Shown piece by piece: positions 5,466 to 6,593 of a DNA stretch of 6,593 bases. Made by a program: the position numbers and the translations under genes. Below the pieces are notes generated by a model. It searched no databases. It was not told the DNA's origin and saw only the letters and a list, made by a program, of their open reading frames with translations. Location: contig VSOD01000241.1 of the NCBI GenBank assembly GCA_009774655.1, positions 1-6,593 on the forward strand, read 5' to 3'. The stretch comes from Lachnospiraceae bacterium. Lineage in GTDB: Bacteria > Bacillota_A > Clostridia > Lachnospirales > Lachnospiraceae. Positions within the stretch are counted from its first letter, which is position 1. The number at the start of each line of letters is the position of its first letter.

Positions 5466-6593
5466 TCAGCGACGCCGCAGCACTTTGATCCTAAATACAA
5501 CCGCCGGCACACTCAGGCACATACGCAGCATATAACTCACCGGTTCCAACCCTGAATGCATACTCTTCCCCTCTGTCCTTGCATGCATCACTGCCGGCAC
5601 TTCTGTCAGACGATAGTTTAAAAGCAGCATCTGCATAACCATATCGGCATCCGGATATTGATGATCAAAATTGTTATATTGTGCGTAATATGAGAATGCT
5701 CTACTGCCAAGCCCCTGCAGGCCGGTCGTGGGATCCGCGATCTTTCTTCCCGTCACCATATGAATCATAGTTCGAAACAGCCAGAACGCAAATCTCTTAA
5801 CTGCCGAAACCGGAAACCGGGAACTGCCCTCCATAAATCTGGATGCCAGAACAATATCCGGACATTCTCCGTCCGGCTCTGACGCTTTCAATTTACGATA
5901 AATCATCGGAATATTACAGACATCATGCTGACCATCCGCATCCATCTGGATCACATATTGATATTTATTTCGTACCGCATATTTATAGCCCAACTGCAAA
6001 GCGCTTCCATACCCAAGACCATACACATTCACAATCTGTACACACGGATAGCCGTCTATGATTTCTTCGGAACCATCCGACGACGCATCATTAATACAGA
6101 GAATGTCTGCTGTTTCCAGGATCTCCGGACAACATAGCTGCTCCAGTACTTTCCCGATATTCTTCTCTTCATTTCTTACCGGCAGTATGATCAGCAGTTC
6201 CTTCCGGGGCTGTTCCACAGTCTCCTGCCATACACTCTCCCGTCGCTTCTGCTCCTGATGGTCAGCACCCTTTTCCCGCAGCAGCATGGAAACCTCTATC
6301 GCCAGCTCGTGATTCTTCATCAACAGGCGGGAGAGCAACAGACTGAACAGATAGCAGAAAAACACACCCGCCGCGCCGATGCAGATCACCAGCTGCTCTC
6401 CTCTTGCAAAAAGGTTCTGTGTCCATCCTGACAGACCGGGAACCGCTCCGATCATAAGCAGCAACACACCCAGAATTTCCCATATAACAGCAAAATCAGC
6501 CGTCATCTTTTTTACCGAGAGAAACCAGAAGCTGCATAACATGACGGCAATGCCCGCTGTCGTCATTGCAATTCTAATGATACTGCCTGCTTC
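5466..6593 (-). CDS. DUF2304-like membrane domain fused to GT2 glycosyltransferase (polyprenyl-phosphate sugar transferase type); 5' end outside window
   Basis: The frame is open from base 6593 to the TGA at 5466-5468, giving 375 visible residues. The first Met in the window (6566) has no ribosome binding site and the hydrophobic helix begins before it, so the true start probably lies just past the edge. Counting from that Met, residues 1-18, 24-43 and 60-83 are membrane segments matching the small DUF2304 protein in length and layout. A hydrophilic linker to about 120 leads to the GT2 domain: LPVRNEEKNI (128-137), NDASSDGS (159-166), GLGYGSALQLGYKYA (183-197), the DxD site MDADGQHD (208-215), ASRF (241-244) and DPTTGLQGLGSRA (278-290). 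These fit transferases of the dolichyl/polyprenyl-phosphate sugar synthase type; no clear membrane helix follows the catalytic domain. In streptococci the GT2 protein GacI makes GlcNAc-phosphoundecaprenol and the separate DUF2304 protein GacJ stimulates it; here both parts are one polypeptide. The sugar cannot be read from sequence. The next gene begins 49 bases downstream. Confidence 0.9.
   Translation of the reverse strand, partial: EAGSIIRIAMTTAGIAVMLCSFWFLSVKKMTADFAVIWEILGVLLLMIGAVPGLSGWTQNLFARGEQLVICIGAAGVFFCYLFSLLLSRLLMKNHELAIEVSMLLREKGADHQEQKRRESVWQETVEQPRKELLIILPVRNEEKNIGKVLEQLCCPEILETADILCINDASSDGSEEIIDGYPCVQIVNVYGLGYGSALQLGYKYAVRNKYQYVIQMDADGQHDVCNIPMIYRKLKASEPDGECPDIVLASRFMEGSSRFPVSAVKRFAFWLFRTMIHMVTGRKIADPTTGLQGLGSRAFSYYAQYNNFDHQYPDADMVMQMLLLNYRLTEVPAVMHARTEGKSMHSGLEPVSYMLRMCLSVPAVVFRIKVLRRR

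Noticed and set aside
5466..6566. Met at 6566 as the true start of the GT2 fusion gene
   Set aside because: No ribosome binding site precedes it, the frame stays open to the window edge, and the first membrane helix appears to begin upstream of it.
1..6593. CRISPR arrays, tRNA or rRNA genes, insertion sequences
   Set aside because: No regularly spaced repeats, RNA-gene-like segments, transposase motifs or terminal inverted repeats were seen; coding sequence occupies nearly the whole window and no gene-free stretch exceeds 71 bases.

Overview
The window is a densely packed, one-directional gene cluster: four genes, all on the minus strand, transcribed from the right edge toward the left. Two of them run off the window, one at each end. 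Nothing on the plus strand looks like a gene. Low-to-middle G+C, GGGG/AGGA-type ribosome binding sites, short intergenic gaps, and the combination of DUF2304, a GT2 polyprenyl-phosphate sugar transferase and a DUF4874/DUF4832 protein suggest a Gram-positive Clostridia, plausibly Lachnospiraceae. That placement is inference and was not tested by search.

In transcription order: (1) 6593-5466, a DUF2304-like membrane domain fused to a GT2 glycosyltransferase, 5' end beyond the window. (2) 5416-2924, an 830-residue polytopic membrane protein, here called A, with a conserved acidic/histidine loop, a charged acidic linker and a C-terminal soluble domain. (3) 2906-1452, a membrane-anchored DUF4874/DUF4832 protein with a glycoside-hydrolase-like look. 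(4) 1380-1, a second copy of the membrane protein, here called A', fully open for 460 codons with no stop before the left edge. A' has no stop in the window, so a complete-ORF search misses it and the left 1.4 kb can look empty. Gaps are 49, 17 and 71 bases, consistent with one operon. No convincing promoter or terminator lies inside the window.

Working model (inference): the GT2 fusion charges undecaprenyl phosphate with a sugar on the cytoplasmic side, as the separate proteins GacI (GT2) and GacJ (DUF2304) do in the streptococcal group A carbohydrate pathway. A and A' would then be the GT-C-like enzymes that use the lipid-linked sugar on the outer face, the role GacL has in that pathway. 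The DUF4832 protein, anchored outside, would bind or trim the same glycan. Two related but clearly diverged membrane proteins flanking a DUF4832 protein suggest two related transfer steps, or two acceptors, in one surface-glycan system. A' is about 37% G+C by hand count, lower than its neighbours, so it may have a different history from A.
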